Source: an uncultured Blautia sp. (GTDB taxonomy: Bacteria > Bacillota > Clostridia > Lachnospirales > Lachnospiraceae). Taken from it: a stretch of DNA of 64,000 nt. Positions within the stretch are counted from its first letter, which is position 1, and every line of letters starts with the position of its first letter. The notes beneath the pieces are model-generated. The model made no database searches, was not told where the DNA came from, and was given only the letters and a program-made list of their open reading frames with translations. Positions 42,009-52,123 of this stretch are shown here, one piece after another. The position numbers were made by a program, and so were the translations under genes. The DNA is taken from NCBI GenBank assembly GCA_900541985.1, contig UQLX01000003.1, forward strand, positions 94,965 through 158,964, written 5' to 3'.

Positions 42009-43367
42009 ATGAATAAAAAGAATCAGATCACAGAAGGCGTGATCTGGAAGCAGCTGTTACTGTTCTTTTTTCCGATAGTATTCGGAACTTTTTTTCAGCA
42101 GATTTATAACACGGCCGACACCATTGTTGTCGGTCGTTTTGTGGGTAAGGAAGCACTGGCAGCAGTCGGAGGTTCCGTAAACCAGATTGTAAGTCTGATC
42201 GTGGAAGTATTTGTAGGTCTGACCTCAGGCGCAGCAGTGATTGTATCTCAGTTTTATGGAGCCCAGGATAAAAAAAATCTGGATCGGACCATCCATACGG
42301 CAGCTGCGTCTTCGGTGGCGGCAGGCTGTGTGATCGGAATTGCCGGCTTTTTTTTATCTGATACGATCTTGCAGATGATGAATACTCCGGCAGAACTTAT
42401 GGATGAATCCGGAATATATCTTCATATTTATTTCTGTGGGACAGTATTCAATCTTGTTTATAATATGGGAGCAGCTGTTCTCAGGGCAATGGGAGATTCC
42501 AGACGTCCGCTATATGTACTGATGACTGCCTGTGTTCTGAATATCCTGTTGGACATCCTCCTTGTAGTTATTGGAGGTATGGGAGTAGAAGGAGTTGCCC
42601 TTGCGACTGTTTTCTGTCAGGGAGTCAGTGCGGTGATCGTCTCGGCAATGCTGATAAAAGGACAGGGATATTTTAAGCTGGAATTAAAAAAACTTCATTT
42701 TTACGGAAATTCTCTTCATTCCATCCTGCGGATCGGTATACCGGCAGGAATCGAGGCCGCAATGTACTGTGTGGCAAATATTGTAATCCAGGTGTTTGTC
42801 AACCGTCTGGGAACGGATCATGTGGCAGCCTGGGGAACCTTCGGGAAGATCGATGCGGTTTTCTGGATGGTGGTAAATGCGTTTTCTACTTCGATTACCA
42901 CTTTTGTGGGACAGAATTATGGCGCGGGAAAAACGAAGCGTATGAGAAAAAGTGTACTGGTCTGTCTGGGAATGTCCTATGTGGCGGCAATTGCTCTCAG
43001 CGGGTTGCTGGTGGTCTTTGCAGACCCTCTGTATCGGCTTTTTACCACAGACCGGGGAGTGGTTGAGATCGGAGTCTACATGATGCGTTTTCTGATGCCG
43101 TCTTATTTCCTTTATGTAGCGATCGGAATCCTTTCCGGAGCTCTCAGGGGAGCTGGCAAGGTGCTGGTTCCGGTGATCCTTACCTGTGGAGGCGTCTGCA
43201 TTCTCAGGATTACATGGATGCTTGCCGTTCTGCCGGCTTTTCCGGGGATCGATACCATTATGCTCAGCTATCCGGTATCCTGGGGGATTACAGCTGTCCT
43301 TTTTGTGATCTATTATATAAAGCGTTTTCCAAGAGCAGAAAAAGCTGTAAGAGTGAAAGAAGGCTGA
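42009..43367 (+). CDS. MATE-family efflux transporter
   Basis: This 452-residue, twelve-segment membrane protein of the MATE/DinF superfamily is a cation-coupled exporter of drugs or metabolites. It opens GVIWKQLLLFFFPIVFGTFF and FQQIYNTADTIVVGRFVG, and the second half repeats the pattern (SILRIGIPAGIEAAMYCVAN). ATG 42009 follows GGAGGTTGGGAG; longer upstream frames cross the terminator of the preceding gene. No regulator is adjacent, and the substrate cannot be predicted. Confidence 0.9.
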   Translation: MNKKNQITEGVIWKQLLLFFFPIVFGTFFQQIYNTADTIVVGRFVGKEALAAVGGSVNQIVSLIVEVFVGLTSGAAVIVSQFYGAQDKKNLDRTIHTAAASSVAAGCVIGIAGFFLSDTILQMMNTPAELMDESGIYLHIYFCGTVFNLVYNMGAAVLRAMGDSRRPLYVLMTACVLNILLDILLVVIGGMGVEGVALATVFCQGVSAVIVSAMLIKGQGYFKLELKKLHFYGNSLHSILRIGIPAGIEAAMYCVANIVIQVFVNRLGTDHVAAWGTFGKIDAVFWMVVNAFSTSITTFVGQNYGAGKTKRMRKSVLVCLGMSYVAAIALSGLLVVFADPLYRLFTTDRGVVEIGVYMMRFLMPSYFLYVAIGILSGALRGAGKVLVPVILTCGGVCILRITWMLAVLPAFPGIDTIMLSYPVSWGITAVLFVIYYIKRFPRAEKAVRVKEG

Positions 43368-43436
43368 CAGGATAACAATCTGCTGTTGTAAACGGAAAGA
43401 ACCCAATATGAGAATGATTGAATGAGGAGCATTGAA

Positions 43437-45293
43437 ATGAATATTTTAAATATGGAACACATTAGTAAAGTTTATGGAGACAAGGTGATTTTTGACGATA
43501 TTTCCGTAGGAATCCACCAGGGTGATAAAATTGGAATCATAGGTATCAACGGTACGGGAAAAACCACCTTTTTGAGAATCCTGGCCGGACTTGAAGAGGC
43601 GGATGAAGGACAGGTGGTTCGACAGAACGGTCTGCGTCTTTCTTATCTTTCCCAGCATCCGCAGTTTCCGGAAGGGGCGACGATCCTTTCCTATGTAAGT
43701 GAAGGAAAAAGAGAAGAGGACTGGAATCCGGAAACAGATGCACACATGGTTCTTAACAAACTGGGAATTGCAGACCATGAGGAGGAGATTGCCCATCTTT
43801 CCGGAGGTCAGAAGAAGCGTGTGGCACTGGCAAGGGTGCTGATCAATCCTGCGGATCTTCTGATTCTGGACGAACCCACCAACCATCTGGACAATGAGAT
43901 GGCAGCGTGGCTGGAGGATTATCTGAACCGGTTTAAAGGAGCTGTGATCATGGTAACTCATGACCGATATTTTCTGGATCGGGTTACAAATAAAATCCTG
44001 GAGATCAGTCATGGAAAAACCTATACCTATGAGGCGAAATATTCCAAATTTCTGGAGATGAAGGCAGAACGTGAGGAAATGGAAATGGCCTCAGAGCGAA
44101 AGAGACAGAGCGTTCTGCGCATGGAGCTGGAGTGGGCGAAGCGAGGCTGCCGTGCAAGAACCACCAAACAGAGAGCAAGGCTGGAAAGGCTGGAAGCATT
44201 GAAAAACGGGACGGCTCCGGTGCGGGATAAAAGTGTGGAGATTGATTCTGTGGAAACCCGAATGGGAAAGAAAACCATTGAGCTGCACCACATTTCCAAA
44301 AGCTTTGGAGAAAAGGTCTGTATCCGGGATTTTGACTACATTGTGCTGAAGAATCAGAGACTTGGGATCATCGGACCAAACGGCTGCGGCAAATCCACAC
44401 TTCTTAAGATCATTGCCGGGATACTGGAGCCGGACAGTGGTCATGTGGAAACAGGTGAGACCATCCGTATGGGATACTTCTCCCAGGAAATCGAAGAAAT
44501 GAACACCAGTCAGAGGGTCATTGATTATATCAGGGATGTTGCAGAATATATTCCTACAAAGGACGGTCTGATCAGTGCGGCAAAGCTTCTGGAACAGTTC
44601 CTTTTTGACTCTTCCATGCAGTATTCCCCTATCGAAAAGCTTTCCGGAGGAGAAAAGAAAAGGCTGTACCTTCTGAAAATCCTTGCAGCAGCTCCAAATG
44701 TGCTGCTGTTGGATGAGATTACCAACGATATCGATATTCCTACGCTGACGATCCTTGAGGATTATCTGGATTCCTTTGCGGGAATTGTGATCGCAGTTTC
44801 TCATGACCGTTATTTCCTGGATAATCTGGCAGACCGTATTTTTGAATTTGACAGAGATGGAAATCTGACACAGTATGAAGGAGGATATACGGATTATCTG
44901 GAATCGAAAAAGAGACGTTTTGGGGATACGTCAGGAAGTGATTTTGCTTTCGGAAAGAAAGAAGGCGGCAGGGGATCCGGAGAAAACGATAACGCATCCG
45001 CTTCAGGGGAAAAGGATTCCGTAAAGACCTGGAAACAGAACCGCACCACGAAGCTGAAGTTTTCTTTTAAGGAACAGAGAGAATACGAGACGATTGATGA
45101 TGATATTGCAAAGCTGGAAACAAAGCTCGAAAAGCTGGATGCGGATATCATGGCAAATGCCACAAATTCCGGAAAGCTCAACGAGCTGACCAGGGAAAAA
45201 GAAGAAGCAGAAGCTCTTCTGGAAGAAAAAATGGATCGCTGGGTCTACCTGAACGATCTGGCAGAAAGAATCGAGGCACAGAATAATGGATGA
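43437..45293 (+). CDS. ABC-F family ATPase (Uup/YfmR-like)
   Basis: This 618-residue protein has two ABC modules in one chain and no membrane part: Walker A GINGTGKTT and GPNGCGKST, signatures LSGGQKKR and LSGGEKKR, Walker B LLILDEPTNHLD and VLLLDEITNDID. The second Walker B is degenerate at the EPTN motif (EITN). A C-terminal coiled coil (about 540-618) ends the protein, as in Uup. ABC-F proteins act on the ribosome exit site to relieve stalling, and some give antibiotic resistance; the linker here does not tell which. ATG 43437 has AGGAG seven bases upstream. Confidence 0.9.
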   Translation: MNILNMEHISKVYGDKVIFDDISVGIHQGDKIGIIGINGTGKTTFLRILAGLEEADEGQVVRQNGLRLSYLSQHPQFPEGATILSYVSEGKREEDWNPETDAHMVLNKLGIADHEEEIAHLSGGQKKRVALARVLINPADLLILDEPTNHLDNEMAAWLEDYLNRFKGAVIMVTHDRYFLDRVTNKILEISHGKTYTYEAKYSKFLEMKAEREEMEMASERKRQSVLRMELEWAKRGCRARTTKQRARLERLEALKNGTAPVRDKSVEIDSVETRMGKKTIELHHISKSFGEKVCIRDFDYIVLKNQRLGIIGPNGCGKSTLLKIIAGILEPDSGHVETGETIRMGYFSQEIEEMNTSQRVIDYIRDVAEYIPTKDGLISAAKLLEQFLFDSSMQYSPIEKLSGGEKKRLYLLKILAAAPNVLLLDEITNDIDIPTLTILEDYLDSFAGIVIAVSHDRYFLDNLADRIFEFDRDGNLTQYEGGYTDYLESKKRRFGDTSGSDFAFGKKEGGRGSGENDNASASGEKDSVKTWKQNRTTKLKFSFKEQREYETIDDDIAKLETKLEKLDADIMANATNSGKLNELTREKEEAEALLEEKMDRWVYLNDLAERIEAQNNG

Positions 45294-45774
45294 AAAAAAG
45301 AAAAAAAGCCCGATGACCACACTGTGCTATGTGGAGAAGGCGGATGCTTACCTGATGCTTCACCGGGTATCAAAAAAACAGGACGTCAACAAGGACAAAT
45401 GGATTGGTATCGGCGGTCATTTTGAAGAAGGGGAAAGCCCGGAGGACTGTCTTCTGAGAGAAGCTTATGAGGAAACCGGACTTACTTTGACTTCCTGGAA
45501 ATTCAGGGGAATTGTTACCTTTACTCAGGTAGGCTACGGAACAGAATATATGTGCCTTTATACCGCAGATGAGTTTTCCGGGGAACTGAAGGACTGCGAT
45601 GAGGGGATTCTGGAATGGGTGAAAAAAGAAGAACTTCTGAAGCTGAATCTCTGGGAAGGAGATAAGATTTTTTTGCGGCTTTTGAATGAAAATGCTCCGT
45701 TTTTTTCACTGAAGCTCAGTTATCAGGGGGATTGCCTGACAGAAGCGATACTGGATGGCAGGGATATTTTATAG
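45286..45774 (+). CDS. Nudix hydrolase (8-oxo-dGTP diphosphatase-like)
   Basis: This 162-residue protein has a perfect Nudix box from GHFEEGESPEDCLLREAYEE through TGL (Gx5Ex7REUxEExGU). The opening TTLCYVEKADAYLMLHRVSKK is typical of MutT/YtkD-like dGTP-pool cleaners. The start overlaps the ABC-F stop by eight bases, so the pair is co-translated. Substrate is inferred from family resemblance only. Confidence 0.88.
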   Translation: MDEKKKKSPMTTLCYVEKADAYLMLHRVSKKQDVNKDKWIGIGGHFEEGESPEDCLLREAYEETGLTLTSWKFRGIVTFTQVGYGTEYMCLYTADEFSGELKDCDEGILEWVKKEELLKLNLWEGDKIFLRLLNENAPFFSLKLSYQGDCLTEAILDGRDIL

Positions 45775-45790
45775 AAATTTCCCACATATC

Positions 45791-45820
45791 TTGACTTTAC
45801 CCCTTTAAATTTAGTATGAT
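45791..45820 (+). promoter_or_regulatory. Promoter of plsX-rnc-smc-ftsY
   Basis: TTGACT (45791-45796), 18 bases, TATGAT (45815-45820), 30 bases before ATG 45851. I see no clear FapR site. Confidence 0.7.
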
Positions 45821-45850
45821 AAAGTTTGAAATTTTAACAGGAGGCATATT

Positions 45851-46894
45851 ATGGCAGAATTAGTGAAAGTAGTTGTGGACGCCATGGGAGGCGACCATGC
45901 ACCGGAAGAACCCGTAAAAGCAGCCGTAGAAGCCGTAAAAGAACGTGAGGATATCCTTGTGATCCTTACCGGCCTCGAAGACGTGATCCGAAAAGAACTG
46001 GATAAATATCCGGGATACCCTCAGGACAGAATACAGATCCTGCACACCTCAGAAGTGATCGAAACGGCAGAACCACCTGTGTTTGCCATTCGTAAGAAAA
46101 AGGATTCCTCTATTGTAGTGGGATTAAATCTTGTAAAGAAAAAAGAAGCAGATGCTTTTGTTTCATCAGGAAGTACAGGAGCTGTTCTTGTAGGCGGACA
46201 GGTACTTGTGGGAAAGGCAAAGGGAGTGGAACGTCCTCCTCTTGCACCACTGATTCCTACCATGGAAGGCGTAAGCCTTCTGATCGACTGTGGAGCCAAT
46301 GTAGACGCCAGACCTTCTCATCTGGTACAGTTTGCAAAGATGGGATCCATTTATATGGAACAGGTAGTGGGGATCAAAAATCCCAGAGTTGCCATTGTCA
46401 ATAACGGCGCTGAGGAAGAAAAGGGAAATGCCCTTGTAAAGGAAACTTTTCCGCTTTTGAAAGAAACAGAAGGAATCAATTTTATCGGAAGTATTGAGGC
46501 CAGGGATATTCCTTCCGGTTATGCAGATGTGATCGTCTGTGAAGCCTTTGTGGGAAATGTGATCCTGAAGCTTTATGAAGGAGTCAGCGGTTCTCTGATC
46601 AAAAAGATCAAGGGCGGAATGATGAAAAATCTGAGAAGCAAAATAGGAGCCCTTCTGATCAAACCGGCTCTGAAAGAAACCCTGAAAGATTTTGATACCA
46701 CCAAGTACGGCGGAGCCCCGCTTCTGGGCCTGAAAGGTCTTGTGGTAAAAACCCATGGAAGCGCAAAAGCAGTGGAGATCAAAAATGCCATTTTCCAGTG
46801 TGTACAGTTTAAGCAGCAGAAGATCAATGAAAAAATAGCAGAGAGGATCCTTCCTGCAGTAGATCTCCAGGGAAAAGAAGAGAAAGAGGTATAA
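45851..46894 (+). CDS. plsX: Phosphate acyltransferase PlsX
   Basis: It makes acyl-phosphate from acyl-ACP, the entry to phosphatidic acid synthesis in most Gram-positive bacteria. At 347 residues the length is normal. Signatures are VVVDAMGGDHAPEEPVKAA, FVSSGSTGAVLVGGQ, NVDARPSHLVQFA and ERDIPSGYADVIVCEAFVGN-like text. It starts the operon that continues into rnc, smc and ftsY, with no acpP between plsX and rnc as found in many relatives. Confidence 0.95.
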   Translation: MAELVKVVVDAMGGDHAPEEPVKAAVEAVKEREDILVILTGLEDVIRKELDKYPGYPQDRIQILHTSEVIETAEPPVFAIRKKKDSSIVVGLNLVKKKEADAFVSSGSTGAVLVGGQVLVGKAKGVERPPLAPLIPTMEGVSLLIDCGANVDARPSHLVQFAKMGSIYMEQVVGIKNPRVAIVNNGAEEEKGNALVKETFPLLKETEGINFIGSIEARDIPSGYADVIVCEAFVGNVILKLYEGVSGSLIKKIKGGMMKNLRSKIGALLIKPALKETLKDFDTTKYGGAPLLGLKGLVVKTHGSAKAVEIKNAIFQCVQFKQQKINEKIAERILPAVDLQGKEEKEV

Positions 46895-46897
46895 AGA

Positions 46898-47569
46898 ATG
46901 GAACAGTTGGAGCAGAAGATCGGTTACAGGTTTCGCAACAAAAAACTGCTGCGTCAGGCACTGACTCACAGTTCCTATGCGAATGAGAAAAAGCTTGGAA
47001 AGCTGGGCTGTAACGAGCGTCTGGAGTTTCTGGGTGATGCGGTGCTGGAGCTGATCAGCAGCGATGTGCTGTATGCGCGTTTTCCCCGGCTTCCCGAGGG
47101 AGAACTTACAAAGAAACGTGCCAGTCTTGTGTGCGAGCCAAGCCTTGCTTACTGTGCGAGACAGTTTGGGCTTCCGGAATACCTTCTTCTTGGAAAGGGA
47201 GAAGATATGACCGGAGGGCGTATGAGAGATTCCATTGTTTCTGATGCTACAGAGGCTCTTCTGGGAGCAATTTATCTGGATGGTGGGTTTGCTGACGCGA
47301 AGGAGTTTGTCCTGAAATTTATATTAAATGATATGGAGCATAAGCAGCTCTTTTATGACAGCAAGACCATCCTGCAGGAAATGGTTCAGGAAGACGGGAA
47401 ACATCCGGTAGAATATATTCTGACCGGAGAGGCCGGACCGGATCACAACAAGAAGTTTGAGGTGGAGGTGCGGATCAACGGTGTACCTGCAGGATGCGGT
47501 GCGGGGCATACAAAAAAGGCGGCTGAGCAGGCTGCTGCCTATCAGGCCATCCGAAAGATCAAAGACTAA
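46898..47569 (+). CDS. rnc: Ribonuclease III
   Basis: This 223-residue double-strand-specific endoribonuclease processes rRNA precursors. The catalytic signature NERLEFLGDAVLEL lies near residue 40 and the second acidic site in SDATEALLGAIYLDGG. A C-terminal double-stranded RNA-binding domain (ILQEMVQEDGKHPVEY, then KKAAEQAAAYQAIRKI) completes it. It is three bases after plsX and nine before smc. Confidence 0.96.
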   Translation: MEQLEQKIGYRFRNKKLLRQALTHSSYANEKKLGKLGCNERLEFLGDAVLELISSDVLYARFPRLPEGELTKKRASLVCEPSLAYCARQFGLPEYLLLGKGEDMTGGRMRDSIVSDATEALLGAIYLDGGFADAKEFVLKFILNDMEHKQLFYDSKTILQEMVQEDGKHPVEYILTGEAGPDHNKKFEVEVRINGVPAGCGAGHTKKAAEQAAAYQAIRKIKD

Positions 47570-47578
47570 AGGTGACAT

Positions 47579-50500
47579 ATGTATTTAAAGAACATTGAGG
47601 TACACGGATTCAAATCCTTTGCACAGAAGATCAATTTTGAATTTCATAATGGCATAACCGGGATCGTAGGACCAAATGGAAGTGGAAAGAGCAATGTAGG
47701 TGATGCAGTCCGCTGGGTACTGGGAGAGCAGAGTGCGAAACAGCTTCGCGGCGGAAATATGCAGGATGTTATTTTTTCCGGAACAGAGCTTCGCAAACCA
47801 TTGAGTTTTGCCTCAGTTGCAATTACTCTGGATAACAGCGACCACAAGCTTCCGGTGGAATTTAATGAGGTGACAGTTACCAGGCGGCTTTACCGTTCCG
47901 GTGAAAGTGAGTATCTGATTAATGGAAGTAACTGTCGTTTGAAGGATATCCAGGAAATGTTTTACGATACTGGTATCGGCAAGGAAGGCTATTCGATCAT
48001 CGGACAGGGACAGATCGATAAGATCTTAAGCGGAAAGCCGGAAGACAGACGAGAGCTTTTTGACGAAGCTGCGGGAATTGTGAAGTTTAAACGCAGAAAA
48101 AATACAACGATCAAGAAACTGGATGAGGAACGTCAGAATCTGGTTCGTGTAACGGACATCCTGACAGAGCTTACCAGACAGCTTGGACCGCTGGAAAAAC
48201 AGTCGGAAACAGCCAGAATCTATCTAACAAAAAGAGATGAACTCCGTGAGCTGGAAGTAAATCTGTTTCTTCTGGATTATGAGTATTCGGGAAAGCTTCT
48301 GAAAGAGCTGAATGAGAAGCTGAGTCATGCGGAAGAGGAGCTGGAGAAGACCAGGGAATCCCATGAACAGACAAAGGTGGAATATGACCGGCTGGAACAG
48401 CAGCTGGAAGAACTGAATGAGCGACTTGAGGAACTGAAAGAAAAACAGCAGCAGAATGCTCTGACCAGACAACAGCATGAAGGACAGATACAGGTTCTGG
48501 AGGAACAGATACTCGCAGGAAAGCAGAACAGCGATCATTACAGAAACCGCCTTGAAACACTGAAGGAGGATCTGGAAAAAAGATCTTCTGAAAAAGAAAG
48601 ACTTACAGAAGAAAAAGAAGAACTCAGGGTGAAGCTTGCGGAACAGAGAAAAAAACTGAAAGAGGAAACAGAGCACCTTGAGAATATCCAGGAGGAGGCA
48701 GCTGCCTGTGCAGCATCTGTAGAGGACGGTAAAAATGAGATTATTGAACTTCTTAACAGCCGTGCTACTACAAAGGGAAAGGTACAGCGGTTTGATGCTA
48801 TGATGGAGCAGCTGGATATCCGTAAGGCTGCAGTGAGTCAGAGGATCCTTCATCTGAAAACGCAGGAGGAAGAGCTTGGCGGGGAGAAAAAAAAGGCGCA
48901 GAGCCGATACGACAGCGTTTCCCGTTCCATTGATTCTATGAATGCAGAGTGTGTCCGGCTCGACGGAGAGGTACAAAAGCTTCAGGAGAAGCTGAAGGAA
49001 CAGAACCGTCAGATGGAAGCAGGACAGACTGCTTACCACAGAGAGGCCTCCAGACTGGAATCTCTGAAAAATATTACGGAGAGATATGACGGCTATGGAA
49101 ACAGTATCCGTCGGGTGATGGAGCAGAAAAGCCGTGAACCCGGAATTAAAGGTGTTGTTGCAGATATCATTCATGTGCAGAAGGATTATGAGGTAGCCAT
49201 TGAAACTGCATTAGGCGGCAGTATCCAGAATATTGTCACAGATAACGAACAGACAGCCAAAAGGATGATCGGATTTCTGAAGAAAAACAGATTCGGGCGT
49301 GCCACGTTTCTTCCTCTTTCCAATATAAGCGGAAGAGGCGGGATTTCTCAGAGAGAGGCTCTTAAAGAAGACGGTGTGATCGGGACAGCGGATACGCTGG
49401 TAAAAGCAGACGCGGAATACAGTGGTCTGGTGCAGTATCTTCTGGGGAGAGTTCTTGTGGTGGATCATATTGATCATGCCATTGCCATTGGCAAAAAATA
49501 CAGGCACAGTCTCCGCATGGTGACCATTGAGGGGGAATCTTTGAGCCCCGGCGGTTCCATGACAGGTGGTGCCTTTAAAAATAACAGTAATCTGCTTGGG
49601 CGGAGAAGAGAAATCGAAGAACTGGAAAACAGCGTGGGTCTTCTGAAGAAGGAGCTTATGGAACTGCAGACGGCTATTGGAGATAATCGCAGCAGGAGAA
49701 ACGTTCTTCGTGATGCCATTGCAGATTTTCAGGAAAAACTCAGACAGCAGTATGTGGATCAGAACACAGCCAGAATGAACCTGGAACAGCTGGAGGAAAA
49801 GGAAGCAGACATCCGGAAAAGCTATCAGCAGATCGACCGGGAAAAAGAAGAACTCCGTCGTCAGACCGGAGAGATCCGCGCAGATCATTCCACGATCACA
49901 AAAGAGCTGGAAGAATCCCAGAGAGATGAAAAAGAACTGGAAACCTTTATTGAGACAAAGCAGAAGGAACTGGAGGAATGGAAGGCAGAGGAAGCTGCCA
50001 AGATGAAGGAACTGGAGCAGATCCGTCTGGATGAGGCAGGACTGTCTCAGCAGGAGCATTTCCTTCAGGAAAATCTGATCCGTCTCTTAGGGGAAATGGA
50101 GGCTTTTCAGAGAGAAAGCCGTGAACTGGAAGAGAATCTCAAGATAAGTGCTGAGGAGACTCTCAGAAAACAGGAAGGTATCCGAAATCTGAAGGATGCG
50201 GCAGAAGCCTGCAGCCAACTGGATCAGGAGCTGCAGCGTCAGAAAGAGGAAAAACAGGCGCAGAAGGAAGAAAAAAACATAAGCCATAAAGTTTTTTTTG
50301 AAAAAAGAGATCAGCTGTCCGAGCGGACATCGCTTTTGGACAGGGAGTGCTTCCGCCTGAAAAGCCAGGCAGAAAAAGCAGAGGAGCAGAGAGAGTCCCA
50401 GATTTCCTATATGTGGGAAGAATATGAGATCACTCCAAACAGCGCGCTTGGACATCGCAGGGAAGAACTGACAGACCGTCAGGAAATGAAAAAGGATGCT

Positions 50501-51139
50501 TCCCGGATCAGAGAAGAGATCCGGAAACTGGGAGCCGTAAATGTAAATGCCATTGAGGATTACAAGGAGCTTCTGGAACGACACACATTTCTGTCCGGAC
50601 AGTATGAAGATCTGGTTCAGGCGGAAAAGACACTGGAAAGTATTATTCAGGAACTGGATGAGGGTATGAGAAAGCAGTTTGCAGAAAAATTCCATGATAT
50701 CCAGAGAGAATTTGACAAGGCCTTCAAGGAGCTTTTCGGAGGCGGAAAGGGTACACTTGAACTCTCGGAGGATGAGGATATTCTGGAGGCGGGAATCCGG
50801 ATCATTTCCCAGCCGCCGGGAAAGAAGCTTCAGAATATGATGCAGCTTTCCGGAGGTGAAAAGGCCCTGACTGCCATCGCTCTTCTTTTTGCCATTCAGA
50901 ATCTGAAGCCGTCTCCGTTCTGTCTTCTTGATGAGATCGAAGCGGCACTGGATGATTCCAACGTGGGACGGTTTGCTTCTTATCTTCAGAAGCTGACAAA
51001 AAATACACAGTTTATTATCATTACACACAGGCGCGGTACCATGAATGCGGCAGACCGGCTTTATGGTATTACCATGCAGGAAAAAGGTGTATCAACTCTG
51101 GTTTCTGTAGATCTTGTAGAAAACCAGTTAAGTAAATAA
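47579..51139 (+). CDS. smc: Chromosome partition protein SMC
   Basis: This 1186-residue SMC ATPase is the core of the bacterial condensin that organises and separates chromosomes. Walker A GPNGSGKSN lies near residue 32. The long coiled coil (about 170-500 and 680-1000) flanks the hinge domain (about 510-670, with VVADIIHVQKDYEVAIETAL). C-terminal signature LSGGEKALTAIALLFA and Walker B CLLDEIEAALDDSN close the ATPase head. The partners ScpA and ScpB are not in this window. Order rnc-smc-ftsY is the standard Firmicutes arrangement. Confidence 0.97.
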   Translation: MYLKNIEVHGFKSFAQKINFEFHNGITGIVGPNGSGKSNVGDAVRWVLGEQSAKQLRGGNMQDVIFSGTELRKPLSFASVAITLDNSDHKLPVEFNEVTVTRRLYRSGESEYLINGSNCRLKDIQEMFYDTGIGKEGYSIIGQGQIDKILSGKPEDRRELFDEAAGIVKFKRRKNTTIKKLDEERQNLVRVTDILTELTRQLGPLEKQSETARIYLTKRDELRELEVNLFLLDYEYSGKLLKELNEKLSHAEEELEKTRESHEQTKVEYDRLEQQLEELNERLEELKEKQQQNALTRQQHEGQIQVLEEQILAGKQNSDHYRNRLETLKEDLEKRSSEKERLTEEKEELRVKLAEQRKKLKEETEHLENIQEEAAACAASVEDGKNEIIELLNSRATTKGKVQRFDAMMEQLDIRKAAVSQRILHLKTQEEELGGEKKKAQSRYDSVSRSIDSMNAECVRLDGEVQKLQEKLKEQNRQMEAGQTAYHREASRLESLKNITERYDGYGNSIRRVMEQKSREPGIKGVVADIIHVQKDYEVAIETALGGSIQNIVTDNEQTAKRMIGFLKKNRFGRATFLPLSNISGRGGISQREALKEDGVIGTADTLVKADAEYSGLVQYLLGRVLVVDHIDHAIAIGKKYRHSLRMVTIEGESLSPGGSMTGGAFKNNSNLLGRRREIEELENSVGLLKKELMELQTAIGDNRSRRNVLRDAIADFQEKLRQQYVDQNTARMNLEQLEEKEADIRKSYQQIDREKEELRRQTGEIRADHSTITKELEESQRDEKELETFIETKQKELEEWKAEEAAKMKELEQIRLDEAGLSQQEHFLQENLIRLLGEMEAFQRESRELEENLKISAEETLRKQEGIRNLKDAAEACSQLDQELQRQKEEKQAQKEEKNISHKVFFEKRDQLSERTSLLDRECFRLKSQAEKAEEQRESQISYMWEEYEITPNSALGHRREELTDRQEMKKDASRIREEIRKLGAVNVNAIEDYKELLERHTFLSGQYEDLVQAEKTLESIIQELDEGMRKQFAEKFHDIQREFDKAFKELFGGGKGTLELSEDEDILEAGIRIISQPPGKKLQNMMQLSGGEKALTAIALLFAIQNLKPSPFCLLDEIEAALDDSNVGRFASYLQKLTKNTQFIIITHRRGTMNAADRLYGITMQEKGVSTLVSVDLVENQLSK

Positions 51140-51152
51140 AGGAGGCATGAGT

Positions 51153-52097
51153 ATGGCCGGGGGAAAAAAAGGATTTTTTAAACGTCTTGTCAGTGGACTG
51201 ACGAAAACAAGAGATAATATCGTAGCGGGCTTTGACTCGATCTTCAGTGGTTATTCCAGCATTGATGAAGATTTTTATGAGGAGCTTGAAGAAATTCTGG
51301 TAATGGGGGATATTGGTATCAATGCCACCTCTGCCATACTGGAAAAACTGAAAAAGCAGGTGTCTGAAAAGCACATCAAGAATCCTGCAGAATGTAAGCA
51401 GCTGCTGATCGACAGCATCAAAGAGCAGATGAGAGTAGACAGCACCGAATATGAATTTGAAAACCGCAGATCTGTGATCCTTGTGATCGGTGTCAACGGT
51501 GTGGGAAAGACCACTTCTGTCGGAAAGCTTGCAGGAAAACTGAAGGAAGACGGAAAAAAAGTGATTCTTGCAGCTGCGGATACCTTCCGCGCCGCAGCGG
51601 GAGAGCAGCTTGCCCAGTGGGCTGACCGTGCAGGAGTAGAGATCATCGGCGGCCAGGAGGGGGCAGATCCGGCATCTGTTGTTTATGACGCAGTTGCTGC
51701 TGCCAAGGCAAGAAATGCAGATGTGCTCCTCTGTGATACGGCAGGACGGCTTCATAATAAGAAAAACCTTATGGAAGAACTTCGCAAAATCTATCGTATC
51801 CTGGAAAGAGAATATCCTGAGGCGTATCTGGAAACTCTTGTGGTTCTGGATGGTACTACAGGACAGAATGCACTGGCTCAGGCAAAACAGTTTGCAGAGG
51901 TTGCCAATGTGACAGGAATCATTCTGACTAAGCTTGACGGTACAGCAAAGGGCGGTATTGCAGTAGCAATCCAGTCGGAGCTTGATATTCCGGTGAAATA
52001 CATTGGAGTAGGGGAGAGCATAGACGACCTGCAGAAATTTGATGCAGATGTTTTTGTGAATGCACTGTTTGATATAGATGAAAAGGAAGCAGACTGA
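51153..52097 (+). CDS. ftsY: Signal recognition particle receptor FtsY
   Basis: This 314-residue SRP GTPase docks ribosome-nascent-chain complexes at the membrane. It has the NG-domain motifs GVNGVGKTTSVGKLA (G1), ILAAADTFRAAAGEQL, LLCDTAGRLHNKKNLM (G3) and ILTKLDGTAKGG (G4), and the short N-terminus typical of Firmicutes. ATG 51153 is chosen because GGAGG lies seven bases upstream; ATG 51147 would be only one base from it. Confidence 0.96.
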   Translation: MAGGKKGFFKRLVSGLTKTRDNIVAGFDSIFSGYSSIDEDFYEELEEILVMGDIGINATSAILEKLKKQVSEKHIKNPAECKQLLIDSIKEQMRVDSTEYEFENRRSVILVIGVNGVGKTTSVGKLAGKLKEDGKKVILAAADTFRAAAGEQLAQWADRAGVEIIGGQEGADPASVVYDAVAAAKARNADVLLCDTAGRLHNKKNLMEELRKIYRILEREYPEAYLETLVVLDGTTGQNALAQAKQFAEVANVTGIILTKLDGTAKGGIAVAIQSELDIPVKYIGVGESIDDLQKFDADVFVNALFDIDEKEAD

Positions 52098-52123
52098 TCA
52101 TACATAACGAGGAGGAGAAAATT

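Noticed and set aside
45775..45850. FapR-type operator before plsX
   Set aside because: The AT-rich stretch near the -10 has no convincing symmetry matching the known FapR site; only the promoter is reported.
48224..50059. Long minus-strand open frames (282-316 codons) inside smc
   Set aside because: Leu/Phe-rich shadows of the Glu/Lys/Gln-rich coiled coil of SMC; no starts with ribosome sites.
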